Position numbers and translations under genes: made by a program. From Ignavibacteria bacterium UBA4661 (lineage in GTDB: Bacteria > Bacteroidota > Ignavibacteria > Kapaibacteriales > UBA4661): a DNA stretch of 18,241 nucleotides. The notes beneath the pieces are model-generated. The model made no database searches. It had not been told where the DNA came from and saw only the letters and a program-made list of their open reading frames with translations. This document shows, piece after piece, positions 1 to 8,449 of this stretch (positions are counted from its first letter, which is position 1; each line of letters begins with the position of its first letter). The DNA is taken from contig DHLT01000296.1 of NCBI GenBank assembly GCA_002405405.1, positions 14,832 to 33,072 of the forward strand. Reading direction: 5' to 3'.

Positions 1-381
1 GATATTACGAAGCTCATGCATAAGCATGATATAGATGTGAGTTTTTTCATTGAACCGGAGCAGGAACATATTGATGCTGTTCATGCTACTGGTGCTGATA
101 TCGTGGAGTTTCATACCGGTATCTATGCGAATGCACGCTCGAAGCAAGATATTATTCGTGAGTATAATCGACTTCGGACCGCATGTGAATATGCAGGATC
201 ATTGGGCTTGAAAGTGACTGCAGGGCACGGATTAAACTATGTGAATATGCCTTTGGTATGCTCAATTCCCGAACTCGAAGAGGTCAGTATTGGTCATGCT
301 ATTATTGCACGAGCGGCATTTGTCGGTATTGAGCGTGCTGTACGCGACATGGTCGATATTCTGAGTGCAAATGCTCTGTAA
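1..381 (+). CDS. pdxJ: Pyridoxine 5'-phosphate synthase PdxJ, C-terminal part (5' end outside window)
   Basis: The frame is open from the first base, and 126 residues are visible before TAA; PdxJ is usually about 240 residues, so roughly the N-terminal half is missing. PdxJ is cytosolic and condenses 1-deoxyxylulose 5-phosphate with 3-amino-2-oxopropyl phosphate to pyridoxine 5'-phosphate, the ring-closing step of DXP-dependent vitamin B6 synthesis. Family motifs are visible in order: the VSFFIEPE strand, the IVEFHTGIYAN segment, TAGHGLNYVN, and the C-terminal IGHAIIARAAFVGIERAV stretch that forms the last strand and helix of the TIM barrel. The gene converges on the dipeptidase gene with 63 bases between them, and I see no convincing terminator there. 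Identity is firm; the start cannot be judged. Confidence 0.95.
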   Translation, partial: DITKLMHKHDIDVSFFIEPEQEHIDAVHATGADIVEFHTGIYANARSKQDIIREYNRLRTACEYAGSLGLKVTAGHGLNYVNMPLVCSIPELEEVSIGHAIIARAAFVGIERAVRDMVDILSANAL

Positions 382-444
382 AAGAAATGGTATCAGGATT
401 TATGCTTGTTGCTTGTCTTAAAAGATTATTGTAAAGATGGTCTA

Positions 445-1419
445 TTACCGTATAACTCGCTGGATAAATGCCATAGCATTGCCATAGCATAGACGTGAGA
501 TTTGGTCATCATCAAGTGTGGTGAATAATTCCTCTACCAAGACTTGAATACTGCGACTATCGCTGAAGTCCGAGAAAAAATCTTCGCCATCAGGACTAAA
601 GAAGTAATCCGTACCAAAGCAGAGAGCGTGCTCACCGCCTTGATCGAGAGCATACTCGATATGATCAATGAGTGCCCATGGGTCATCAAGCGATACAAAC
701 TCGCGATAGAAATTGATACCGATGACACCATCACGGCGAATAATCTCTTGGACATATTCATCGGGAAGATTACGAGCATGGGGTTGAATTGCTCGCATGT
801 TGGAGTGGCTTGCAATAATAGGAATATCAAGATTTCTACGATCAATGTAGTTGAGAATATCACCGGCTAAAGCATCACATGTATGGGCAAGGTCGATAGC
901 AATACGCTGACCATCGAGATAGTCAAGAAGAATTTCACCATCGGGTTTGAGACCAACTTTTGTGGTATTGCCGACACCAAAACGATTTTCGTGATCATGC
1001 GTCATCGAAATATACAAGAGGGAGCCTGTCTGCTCGCGGATATATTCCAACTGCTCGAATCCCTCGTCAAGGTCCTGCTGCTCATCGCAAAAACCGGAAG
1101 CATTTTCAATAGCAGAAATACACACAATGCGCCCATCGGAGAGGATATCATCGGTATCGGTAAAATCATCAAAAGCAACGACATAGTCGGGATATTCTTC
1201 CATGAGATCAGCAAAGAGATCACTTTGCTCAATGCCGGAGCCAACACTATTTTCGCCCGTAGCAGAGTAAATTGCCATTGTCTGCAATGCGACCTTGCCA
1301 TCGGATAATGCCGGAATCGAGCAGCCAATCGAGCCATCATCATCAAAAGCAGAAGCATCTGCTACATTTGCTAAATATGCGAGGAGATCGCAATGCAAAT
1401 CAACAAGAGGAAAAGTCAT
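445..1419 (-). CDS. Membrane dipeptidase-like metallopeptidase, family M19 (renal dipeptidase)
   Basis: A 324-residue protein with the layout of M19 dipeptidases, amidohydrolase-fold TIM barrels that use two zinc ions to hydrolyse dipeptides, often with L,D stereochemistry. Visible metal and catalytic candidates are H9 and D11 (in DLHCD), E105 (in SAIENASGF, the bridging glutamate position), H179 (DLAHTCD), H205 (IASHSNMRA) and D271 (CFGTDYFF). All expected ligands are present, so the enzyme should be active. It has no signal peptide, so it is probably cytosolic. It is last in the queA-coaX-flippase-dipeptidase minus-strand series, 67 bases after the flippase. No strong Shine-Dalgarno precedes the ATG at 1419. 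The substrate is not predictable; cell-wall dipeptide recycling or general peptide turnover are both possible. Confidence 0.88.
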   Translation of the reverse strand: MTFPLVDLHCDLLAYLANVADASAFDDDGSIGCSIPALSDGKVALQTMAIYSATGENSVGSGIEQSDLFADLMEEYPDYVVAFDDFTDTDDILSDGRIVCISAIENASGFCDEQQDLDEGFEQLEYIREQTGSLLYISMTHDHENRFGVGNTTKVGLKPDGEILLDYLDGQRIAIDLAHTCDALAGDILNYIDRRNLDIPIIASHSNMRAIQPHARNLPDEYVQEIIRRDGVIGINFYREFVSLDDPWALIDHIEYALDQGGEHALCFGTDYFFSPDGEDFFSDFSDSRSIQVLVEELFTTLDDDQISRLCYGNAMAFIQRVIR

Positions 1420-1486
1420 GACACAGACAAAAAGGTGAAAGAGAGGTCATTCAATTTGACGGATGAAATTTAGAGTATAAAGAGTA

Positions 1487-2884
1487 TCAAGAAGACATCG
1501 TTGTCGTGGGGAGTATTGTCGCAATTCGCCGTGCATGGGTAAGAGCAATATATCCAGAAACAAGAGCAACCATGCTCATACCGCTAACAGCAATCGCACT
1601 GACAATACTGCCAATTGCCGCATTAACCATAGATACACTGTTCTGATGAAACCAAAGTGGAGTGCAAAAAGCAATCGCTGTCATGACGCACAATTCTATA
1701 CTTACAAGAACAACGACAACACGCTCACGATTGTGTGCTAGCAAATATGATTCTGCAATAATGGCAAAGAGTTGTGTAGGAAGTAGCCACAACTGCCAGC
1801 GGAGTACAGAGCCTGTATGTGCGTATTGTCCGCCATAGATGAGTATCATGAGAGTATCGGCATACCACCATATGCCAGCCCATAAAGCAATACCGATACA
1901 AGATGTACCAAGTATGATGAGAATACGTTTGCGCGACGACACAAGTTGAACCAATGAATTGTTTTGTTGCGAACTAAATTCCCGTAGTAATGCTTTTTGT
2001 ATAACCCCAATGCTGACACGTAAACCATTGATAAGACGATAAGGGGCAGAGAATAGAGCTACACTTTCATAACTCCCTCCAATGAACGATTGACCTGCCA
2101 TAAGAATACCCCATCGTTGTTCGACACCGCTGAGTGCTTGTACAGCAAGAAGTGTCATGCGCATTCGCATAATATGAAAAGCAATTGTTGCTTCCTGTAG
2201 AGGATTCCTGCATACACGAAGCAAGATGCGTGTGGGTAATTCCAGCGCGAGATTGTTCTGTCTTTGCGTCAGTGTAGAATGAAGAGAAAAAAGTTTGATC
2301 AGTTCCACGCCAACAAATATCACTAAGACAAGATGGGGCAGATAGCCCGATACTTGGCTACGTACTACAGCCACGGCAACGATGGCTATGGCATGAGCTG
2401 ATAGGATACAGGCAATATCAATTATGCTGGCACGCATAACATGCTGTTGTACAACGCTGATAGCCATGTAGTGCGCACTGATAGTTCGTATAGCAATCCA
2501 TAGCAGGGCAAGACATTCAGCACTGATTGCAACGAGAAGTGAGGTGGGTGGTATGCCATATATCCATTGAATTATTCCCATGCATACAGTGAACAGTAAG
2601 ACGGAAAAAAGTACAACAAAGACAATACGCAAAGCATCGGAAAAGACAGCAATAAGGTCGCTTGATTGATTTGTGCGATGCAGTTCGATGCTCATGCCAA
2701 ACTCCATAATTGCACCATACATTTGAGCAAATGCAATGGCAGAACTATATAAACCGAACTCTGCCGGAATTGCCATACGGGCAAAGAGCATGGTGAAGAC
2801 AAACCCTACACTCGTTGTCGCAATACCTGAACCGAGCAAGCCGACCAGAGTATGCCATCGAGGAGAATAGAAGGGCGTGGTCAT
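1487..2884 (-). CDS. Polysaccharide flippase-like multispanning membrane protein (Wzx/MATE-type, MOP superfamily)
   Basis: A 465-residue, strongly hydrophobic protein with about 12 predicted membrane spans. The N-terminal pattern resembles the Polysacc_synt/Wzx families of the MOP exporter superfamily: a first helix with GSGIATTSVGFVFTMLFAR, then a short loop with PAEFGLYSSAIAFAQMYGAIMEFGM. Such proteins flip lipid-linked sugars across the inner membrane. The substrate cannot be read from sequence, and no glycosyltransferase or polymerase gene lies nearby, so it could instead act on another lipid-linked molecule. It starts 8 bases after the coaX stop, suggesting co-transcription with coaX and perhaps translational coupling, since no clear ribosome-binding site is present. 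A MATE-type drug exporter is less likely given the conserved 'FGxYS' loop. Confidence 0.75.
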   Translation of the reverse strand: MTTPFYSPRWHTLVGLLGSGIATTSVGFVFTMLFARMAIPAEFGLYSSAIAFAQMYGAIMEFGMSIELHRTNQSSDLIAVFSDALRIVFVVLFSVLLFTVCMGIIQWIYGIPPTSLLVAISAECLALLWIAIRTISAHYMAISVVQQHVMRASIIDIACILSAHAIAIVAVAVVRSQVSGYLPHLVLVIFVGVELIKLFSLHSTLTQRQNNLALELPTRILLRVCRNPLQEATIAFHIMRMRMTLLAVQALSGVEQRWGILMAGQSFIGGSYESVALFSAPYRLINGLRVSIGVIQKALLREFSSQQNNSLVQLVSSRKRILIILGTSCIGIALWAGIWWYADTLMILIYGGQYAHTGSVLRWQLWLLPTQLFAIIAESYLLAHNRERVVVVLVSIELCVMTAIAFCTPLWFHQNSVSMVNAAIGSIVSAIAVSGMSMVALVSGYIALTHARRIATILPTTTMSS

Positions 2885-2892
2885 AAGACTGC

Positions 2893-3669
2893 TTAGGGTT
2901 GAGGTCCGCGATAAACACCAATTTCTTGCGATAATAAGCGGTATCCATCAACGGTGAGATATGGGTCAAATTCATCAAACAAGGCAGTATCATTGCAAAG
3001 AGTATATGCTAAACCACCAACTCCAATCCGAACAAAAGAAGTATTCAATTCACTACCGATTTCTTCAAAAAGATGGCGCGTCAAAGCCGTGTAGCCGCGG
3101 ATAATTCCTGCTTGCATAGCATGGTGTGTACTCTTACCTATGACAGTGGTCGGCGCTTCGATAATTGTTTCAGGTAACTGAGCCGTATTGCTGAAGAGAG
3201 ATCGCATCGCAGTCTGTAAACCGGGTACTAAGGTTACACCTTCGATAGCACCTTGTGTATTGACAGCAGTAAAACTAAGAGCAGTTTCAAAATCAGCAAT
3301 AACACATGCTTTGCGGTGGCGTGAGTATGCTGCAACGGCATTGGCAATGAGATCGACTCCTACTTCTTCGGGAGTATGAGTGTTAATGCGCAAATATGAG
3401 TATGCCGCCGGTGTAATAACAAACGCATTGCAGTGAATGAGTGAAGCGATAGCATCCCGTATCGTCAAAGTTAGACCCGGTACGACACTGCCAATAACAG
3501 CCGCATCTAATTGAGAAAAGACATCGGTAGGAATCATTTCTCGAAGGAAACGCTCGTATTCTACCTGCGATCCATTACGATGTGTGTGCATACGACGTTG
3601 GAATATCCATCCATGATCGTACACGGCAAGTGTTGTAAAAGAATTTCCAATATCAAGAGCGAGAAGCAT
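2893..3669 (-). CDS. coaX: Type III pantothenate kinase CoaX
   Basis: The protein is 258 residues, the usual family size. It catalyses ATP-dependent phosphorylation of pantothenate, the first step of CoA synthesis, in the cytosol, through an ASKHA fold. The start is set at the ATG at 3669: AAGGA lies 8 bases upstream and the protein then begins directly with MLLALDIGNS, the phosphate-1 motif (D6). Also visible are GSVVPG (60-65), GVDLIANAVAAY (104-115, D106), the phosphate-2 region around D126, VPGLQTAM (148-155), GKST (178-181) and GGLA (218-221). One residue is odd: the phosphate-2 motif reads DFETA where D-x-G-T-A is usual, so Gly-128 is Glu. The gene is 120 bases downstream of queA and 8 bases upstream of the flippase. 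Confidence 0.9.
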   Translation of the reverse strand: MLLALDIGNSFTTLAVYDHGWIFQRRMHTHRNGSQVEYERFLREMIPTDVFSQLDAAVIGSVVPGLTLTIRDAIASLIHCNAFVITPAAYSYLRINTHTPEEVGVDLIANAVAAYSRHRKACVIADFETALSFTAVNTQGAIEGVTLVPGLQTAMRSLFSNTAQLPETIIEAPTTVIGKSTHHAMQAGIIRGYTALTRHLFEEIGSELNTSFVRIGVGGLAYTLCNDTALFDEFDPYLTVDGYRLLSQEIGVYRGPQP

Positions 3670-3745
3670 AGTAGTATTCCTTACGACATACAGTGACAAA
3701 CAACGGCGATTAATCGTGATGAAGAAAAGTTATTATGAATGAAAT

Positions 3746-3780
3746 CATTGCGAATAAAGTCATTATTTATTCAACCAATG
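3746..3780 (-). terminator. AT-rich hairpin between queA and coaX (possible weak terminator or processing site)
   Basis: Just after the queA stop, GAATAAA at 3752-3758 pairs with TTTATTC at 3766-3772 over a 7-base loop. The stem continues across a small internal loop through CATTG (3746-3750) with CAATG (3776-3780). The stem is AT-rich and lacks a clear run of T after it, so it may only attenuate transcription from queA into coaX or mark a processing point. Confidence is low. Confidence 0.3.
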
Positions 3781-3789
3781 TAAAGTAGA

Positions 3790-5163
3790 CTAATTTCCAG
3801 AGTACAAATGTACATTACGTCGATACAGTAATGAAGTATCACCATAACTTAAGAAACGATACTCATTTGCAAGTGCTTCTTTATAGATCGTTTGCCAAAA
3901 TGGAGTACCAACAAATGCTGCAACTAAGAGCATCAGCGAACTTTGCGGCTGATGAAAATTGGTCGTTAAAGCATCACATATCATAAACGGAAATCCCGGA
4001 ATAATCATGAGTTGGGTTTCTCCTTGTAATGTTTTCATATCGTGTTCATCCATCCACGAACATAGTGCCGCTATGGCGACATCGGGTGGAACTTGTGGTA
4101 AGATGTGTTGTAACTCGAAAGCATCCCATTGTCCTACAAAAAGTTCATTGCTGTGAGCATATTGCTCATGCTGTATGTACAATTTTGCTCCAAAAACGTA
4201 TAAGGATTCCAATGTCCGAAGTGATGTTGTCCCAACACCAATAACAGGATATTCTACGGTAGTTGGATTGTCGCGCAGAGCTTTCTCACGGCATTGAAGT
4301 TGTTCGGCGAGTGCGCCAAGCATAGTACGTGATGCAGTAATCCGCTCGATGTGCATTGTATGCTCAGTAGCAATTTCTGCATGCATCGGTTTAAAGGTGC
4401 CGGCACCAACATGGAGTGTAACAAATTCTTCTCGAATACCTTTTGCACGAAGCTCGTCAAAGACACGTTCTGTAAAATGTAAGCCGGCTGTCGGTGCGGC
4501 AACCGAACCGCTCAAAAAAGCATATACTGTTTGGTAACGTTCGGTATCATCTGCTGTCGCTTCACGATTCATATATGGTGGCAAAGGAATACGACCAAGC
4601 TGTTCCAACAATTCTGCAAAGGTTCGCTGAGCCGGTTGCCATGAAAATTCTACGATAGCATCAGTACCATTTTTTTCGATAATCAACGCACGAAGTTCAA
4701 GTAAGCTCTTCGTATCATCCTGTGTCTGAAGATATAATGTTTGACCTTGACGGATATTGCGTCCACCAATCATACATTGCCAGCGACAAGTGGCTACGGC
4801 TTGCAGAGCAATAACCGGGTCATGCGATGGAGTAATCGGCGACAAACATAGAATCTCTGCCGCTCCACCTGTTTCCTTAGTGCAGTAGATGCGTGCGGCA
4901 ATTACTTTGCTGTTGTTCATGACGATCATTGCCGAAGCGGGAAGTGCATCTGCAATCGTACGAAATGTGCTATGCCGTATAGTATGTTGTTGTGCATCTG
5001 CAATTAGGAGTTTGGAGCCATCACGTTCGGCAAGTGGAAATTGTGCAATACGTTCTTGCGGTAAATCATAAGTGTATTCGTGAAGAGGTATACGAGGAAT
5101 AAAAGAAGGAACACTTTCCTGAGGGGAAAGAAAAGAGGTATGAGTATTCGATGTAGGAAGCAT
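3790..5163 (-). CDS. queA: S-adenosylmethionine:tRNA ribosyltransferase-isomerase QueA, long Bacteroidota-type form
   Basis: QueA transfers and isomerises the ribosyl group of SAM onto 7-deazaguanine-modified tRNA, giving epoxyqueuosine at position 34. From the ATG at 5163 the protein has 457 residues, longer than the usual 340-360. Visible motifs are YDLPQERIAQFPLAERD (near 32-48), MNNSKVIAARI, LPPYMNR, ERYQTVYA, GSVAAPTAGLHFTERVF, FVTLHVGAGTFKPM, VGTTSLRTLES and LTTNFHQPQSSLMLLVAAF. The extra length is an insertion of about 50 residues after RTLESL, including QWDAFEL, plus about 24 residues before the conserved start. From memory, this insertion resembles long QueA forms in Bacteroidota. 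A GTG at 5223 is in frame, but the 20 added residues look random and no ribosome-binding site precedes it. The gene is divergent from the sensor kinase. Confidence 0.92.
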   Translation of the reverse strand: MLPTSNTHTSFLSPQESVPSFIPRIPLHEYTYDLPQERIAQFPLAERDGSKLLIADAQQHTIRHSTFRTIADALPASAMIVMNNSKVIAARIYCTKETGGAAEILCLSPITPSHDPVIALQAVATCRWQCMIGGRNIRQGQTLYLQTQDDTKSLLELRALIIEKNGTDAIVEFSWQPAQRTFAELLEQLGRIPLPPYMNREATADDTERYQTVYAFLSGSVAAPTAGLHFTERVFDELRAKGIREEFVTLHVGAGTFKPMHAEIATEHTMHIERITASRTMLGALAEQLQCREKALRDNPTTVEYPVIGVGTTSLRTLESLYVFGAKLYIQHEQYAHSNELFVGQWDAFELQHILPQVPPDVAIAALCSWMDEHDMKTLQGETQLMIIPGFPFMICDALTTNFHQPQSSLMLLVAAFVGTPFWQTIYKEALANEYRFLSYGDTSLLYRRNVHLYSGN

Positions 5164-5504
5164 GGTCGGAATGACAATAATCAAAAAAGAATGAAAGAAA
5201 GTTAACACTCTGCCTATATGCACCGGAACTACTGCAAATTATCACCATTGTGTATGCTGACGCAGGCAGTGTGGAAAAAAAATTTCAAAAACAAAATGAA
5301 CAGTGTATTTTTCGTCGAAGCAATAAACTCTTGCGTTGTGAGCTACTGTGTATCAGACAGCAGTGCAAACATTGTGTATAAAGCTCAACTTTGATATCGT
5401 ACTTTTTTATTGTAGAGCATCTTCGACATGGAAGTCTTGTGCCTTCACGCTCTTGTCATAATTTTATTTCTCCTGTCTCTCTAAGACTGTTTTTCTTGTA
5501 TTCA
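5164..5504. other. Divergent intergenic region between queA and the sensor kinase gene
   Basis: The 341 bases between the two start codons should hold promoters for both directions. I see no convincing -35/-10 or Bacteroidota TAnnTTTG box. A 10-base word, CATTGTGTAT, occurs at 5246-5255 and 5370-5379, and a related CTGTGTAT lies at 5346-5353. An imperfect hairpin spans about 5342-5366, with CTGT/ACAG as its core. The in-frame extension of the kinase reading frame back to 5391 has no family features. No ModE-like palindrome or known riboswitch pattern was recognised. Confidence 0.4.
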
Positions 5505-7670
5505 ATGGCTACAAACCTTATCATCATTGCAAGAAAAATATACAAGCATATTGCGCGATATGGCGCATTTGTATTGGTGGTGTGTGGTATCCTATGGTCG
5601 GTGAAGATGTTGCCTGCGCAAAGTATTCGAGATCGAAGAGACATCGACTCTTTGCGTGCCGTTCTTGCAAAACAGATTCCGGATACAATTCGTGTCAAGG
5701 TACTTGCGGATCTGTCACGCCTATTATCATGGAATGCAATTGAGCAATCAGAAAGCTATGCACGAACTGCGTTGGCACTTGCTATACAAGTCGGCGATAA
5801 ACGGGGCAGTGTGCTTGCGTACATGCGATTGGCGCATATTCTTCGTATCGAAGGCAAAATGAATGAGGCATTAGAGCAAGGATTCCGAGCACTAGCAACT
5901 GCCGAACAATTGGGGGACGAAAGTTTCATTGCGCAAGCATGTGGTGTTTTAGGAGTGGTGTATCAGTATGCGCCAAACTATGTCGAGTCAATGAATTATA
6001 CTGTCAAGGCGTTACGATTGTATGAAAAACTCAATGACCGCGAAGGGCTAACGAGTGCATACAAAAATATTGCAGGCTTATACATGTTGCTGGGTAATTA
6101 TCAACGTGCACTTGAATTTGCCCACAAAGCATTGGCAATGCAGTCGAGAGGTGATATGTATATTTCGATTCTTGTGACTCTGGGTAATGCCCACCAGGCA
6201 TTGTTGCAAGCTGACTCCATGACATACTATTTTCACCGTGCCGAAGAACTTTATACACTCAATGATGACCAACAAGGGTTAAGCATTATCTACAATAATA
6301 CTGCGGAATACTATCGTTTGACGAAGCAGTTCGCACAAGCTAGAGTGTATCTCGACAAAGCAATGAAAGCATGTGTTGCAGGAAATGACCAGGTAGGCAT
6401 CGCAGAGGAAATGGTCACTTTTGCCGAAGTCGAAGCTGATATGGGTAACTACCACGAAGCAATACGTATTGCGGAACAAGGTATTCAGCAAGCAAAAAAA
6501 TTCAATATGAAGGAATTGCTTATTCTGCTTTCTCATGTCATGAGCCAGAGCTATGAACGTGTCGGTGATTATGCAAAAGCATTAAAGTATGCGCGCATGG
6601 CAAAACAATATGAAGATTCACTCAAGCTTATTTCGCGCGATAGCGATGAGCGTTTACAGGGAATGCTGGAATTCAAGCAGCAAATAGAAGAGAATAAATT
6701 ACTTCGTGAGCAAGCATCAGCACAACAGCTCAAATCAGACCGCCAGCAGTTTTTGACTACTATTGTTGCAGTCGGGTTGATAGTTTCTATTGTTTCCATT
6801 TTTGTGATGTATCGCATTATTCTCGAACGCAAGCGTATTGCACAGGTTTTACAAGATCAGAATAATGAGATTCAGAGGCAGAAACAAGAACTTGAAACAA
6901 TTAATAAGGATTTACAGGCGGCAAATACTTTCAAAACTGATATGCTGAAAATGGCATCGCATGACTTGAAAAATCCACTTACGAGTATTCTTGGTTTTTC
7001 CAAAATGATTGGTGCCGGTATCTGCGATCCCGAAGAAATGATTGACATGGGGAAGGATATTTACCAGTCGGGAAGCTATATGTACAAATTGATTCTTGAC
7101 CTGCTCGATCAAGCCGCCGCCGAACTCGGCAAGATGGAAATTCATTTGCAACCTATGTATGTGAATGGTTTGGTTACGATGGTTGTGAATATGGCACGCA
7201 CTAAGGCAGAACTCAAAGACCAGCAGATTATCTTGGATTTACAAGGCGATCCAATGATCCATGGTGACGCTACACGCTTACAACAAGTCATGGATAACCT
7301 GGTGTCTAATGCTATTAAGTATTCACCGTTTGGCAAGAGAATCTGGATTTCAACGGCGGTTGTTCGTACGACAACATTGGAAAATGATACAGCCAAAGAA
7401 CAAGATATGGTGCGTTTTGAAATTCGTGACGAAGGACCGGGTCTTACGGATGATGATAAACAGAAACTTTTCGGACATTTTCAGCGATTATCTGCACAGC
7501 CCACCGGTGGTGAATCATCAACAGGAATGGGATTATCAATTACAAAAACAATTATCGAATTACATCAGGGACATATTCGCGCTGAAAGTGAAGGTGAGGG
7601 GAAAGGCACATCATTTATCGTAGAAATTCCTGTGTACGAAATGCAAGAAGAATACGAGCAAGCATCATGA
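5505..7670 (+). CDS. TPR-containing membrane sensor histidine kinase (HisKA/HATPase_c)
   Basis: A 721-residue sensor kinase, taking the ATG at 5505; the frame is open further upstream, but this start puts a signal-anchor-like segment (about 14-38, ending PAQS) at the N terminus. Residues about 60-380 are helical repeats with TPR character (A-Y/G-x-A patterns such as NYQRALEFAHKAL), likely extracytoplasmic. A membrane span follows at about 416-440, then a charged coiled coil (441-475) in place of a HAMP domain. The HisKA box carries H486 in ASHDLKNP. The ATPase domain shows the N box (DNLVSNAIKYSP, 597-608), G1 (DEGPG, 642-646), the F box near 656-659 and G2 (GMGLS, 674-678). It should autophosphorylate in response to an unknown signal. 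Its stop overlaps the moeB start (ATGA), tying it to the molybdenum operon. The likely partner is the NarL-type regulator at 11641. Confidence 0.9.
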   Translation: MATNLIIIARKIYKHIARYGAFVLVVCGILWSVKMLPAQSIRDRRDIDSLRAVLAKQIPDTIRVKVLADLSRLLSWNAIEQSESYARTALALAIQVGDKRGSVLAYMRLAHILRIEGKMNEALEQGFRALATAEQLGDESFIAQACGVLGVVYQYAPNYVESMNYTVKALRLYEKLNDREGLTSAYKNIAGLYMLLGNYQRALEFAHKALAMQSRGDMYISILVTLGNAHQALLQADSMTYYFHRAEELYTLNDDQQGLSIIYNNTAEYYRLTKQFAQARVYLDKAMKACVAGNDQVGIAEEMVTFAEVEADMGNYHEAIRIAEQGIQQAKKFNMKELLILLSHVMSQSYERVGDYAKALKYARMAKQYEDSLKLISRDSDERLQGMLEFKQQIEENKLLREQASAQQLKSDRQQFLTTIVAVGLIVSIVSIFVMYRIILERKRIAQVLQDQNNEIQRQKQELETINKDLQAANTFKTDMLKMASHDLKNPLTSILGFSKMIGAGICDPEEMIDMGKDIYQSGSYMYKLILDLLDQAAAELGKMEIHLQPMYVNGLVTMVVNMARTKAELKDQQIILDLQGDPMIHGDATRLQQVMDNLVSNAIKYSPFGKRIWISTAVVRTTTLENDTAKEQDMVRFEIRDEGPGLTDDDKQKLFGHFQRLSAQPTGGESSTGMGLSITKTIIELHQGHIRAESEGEGKGTSFIVEIPVYEMQEEYEQAS

Positions 7671-8449
7671 TACATACCAATCACCACAGTGATTTTTTAC
7701 CGATAGATGCTGATCGTTTTGCGCATCAGCTTTGGATGCCGGATATAGGACTTGATGGTCAGACTACTCTACGCGACACGCGTGTATTAGTGGTGGGGTG
7801 CGGGGCACTCGGTTCGATTGCCGCATGGTATCTTGCAGCAAGCGGCATCGGTACTCTTGCTCTTTCCGATGGTGATACTGTTGCCATACACAATTTGCAT
7901 CGTCAAGTATTGTACCGACCCGATGATTGTGGTGTAAAGAAAACACAAGTTCTGCGCAATCGATTGAAAGAGTTTGCTCCGTTTATCACCGTCAATGAAT
8001 ATTCTGCTATTATAGCTGATAATGCCGACATGATTCTGCGAGACTTTGATTATGTTGTTGATGGTACCGACAATAGTGCTGCGAAGTTTTTGCTTAATGA
8101 TGTGTGTGCCAAATATACTATTCCCCTCGTATATGGCAGTGTGTATCGTCTTGAGGGACAGTGTGCTCTCTTTCCGATGCACAGTAACAATGTCGGACAC
8201 CCTACTACTCTGCGTACACTGTTTCCTCAGGAACCAAATGCCGATGCCATATCTGATTGTGCAGGCAGCGGAACACTAGGGACCGTAACGAGTATGATTG
8301 CTTTGTGGCAGGCTCATTTGCTTATTGCACATCGCTTGCGTTGGCAGGGAGCAGATGTCCCAAGACTATTTTTGTGGGATATGAAAACTATGCAACAAAC
8401 GAGTATTGCTCTTGAGCAAGAGAGTGTTTACACGGAGAAAATAATATGA
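7667..8449 (+). CDS. moeB: MoeB-like MoaD adenylyltransferase (HesA/MoeB/ThiF, E1-like)
   Basis: A 260-residue E1-like enzyme that should adenylate the C-terminal Gly of MoaD so that it can be thiolated for molybdopterin synthesis. Visible are the nucleotide loop GCGALG (44-49), the acidic DGD (68-70), the NLHRQ motif (76-80, R79), K92, and DGTDN (132-136) with D135. C198 sits in the ISDCAGSGTLG segment, at the position of the conserved cysteine. The two CxxC zinc pairs typical of E. coli MoeB are missing: the first region reads GHPTT (177-181) and the protein ends before the second. The start overlaps the kinase stop by 4 bases, and the end overlaps moaD by 4 bases, which fixes its role as MoaD activator rather than ThiF. 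It carries no C-terminal rhodanese domain. Confidence 0.88.
   Translation: MIHTNHHSDFLPIDADRFAHQLWMPDIGLDGQTTLRDTRVLVVGCGALGSIAAWYLAASGIGTLALSDGDTVAIHNLHRQVLYRPDDCGVKKTQVLRNRLKEFAPFITVNEYSAIIADNADMILRDFDYVVDGTDNSAAKFLLNDVCAKYTIPLVYGSVYRLEGQCALFPMHSNNVGHPTTLRTLFPQEPNADAISDCAGSGTLGTVTSMIALWQAHLLIAHRLRWQGADVPRLFLWDMKTMQQTSIALEQESVYTEKII

Noticed and set aside
544..1308. Two long open frames on + (544-870 and 883-1308) opposite the dipeptidase gene
   Set aside because: They lie wholly antisense to a gene with a complete set of M19 metal ligands, and their translations show no domain or composition expected of a real protein.
3707..3716. Ten-base palindrome CGATTAATCG upstream of coaX
   Set aside because: It does not extend further and stands alone; too short to claim as an operator.
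5164..5504. ModE operator or molybdenum cofactor riboswitch before the molybdenum operon
   Set aside because: No TATATA-type ModE palindrome was found, and the structured element expected of a Moco riboswitch was not recognisable; moeB itself has no leader because the kinase gene overlaps it.
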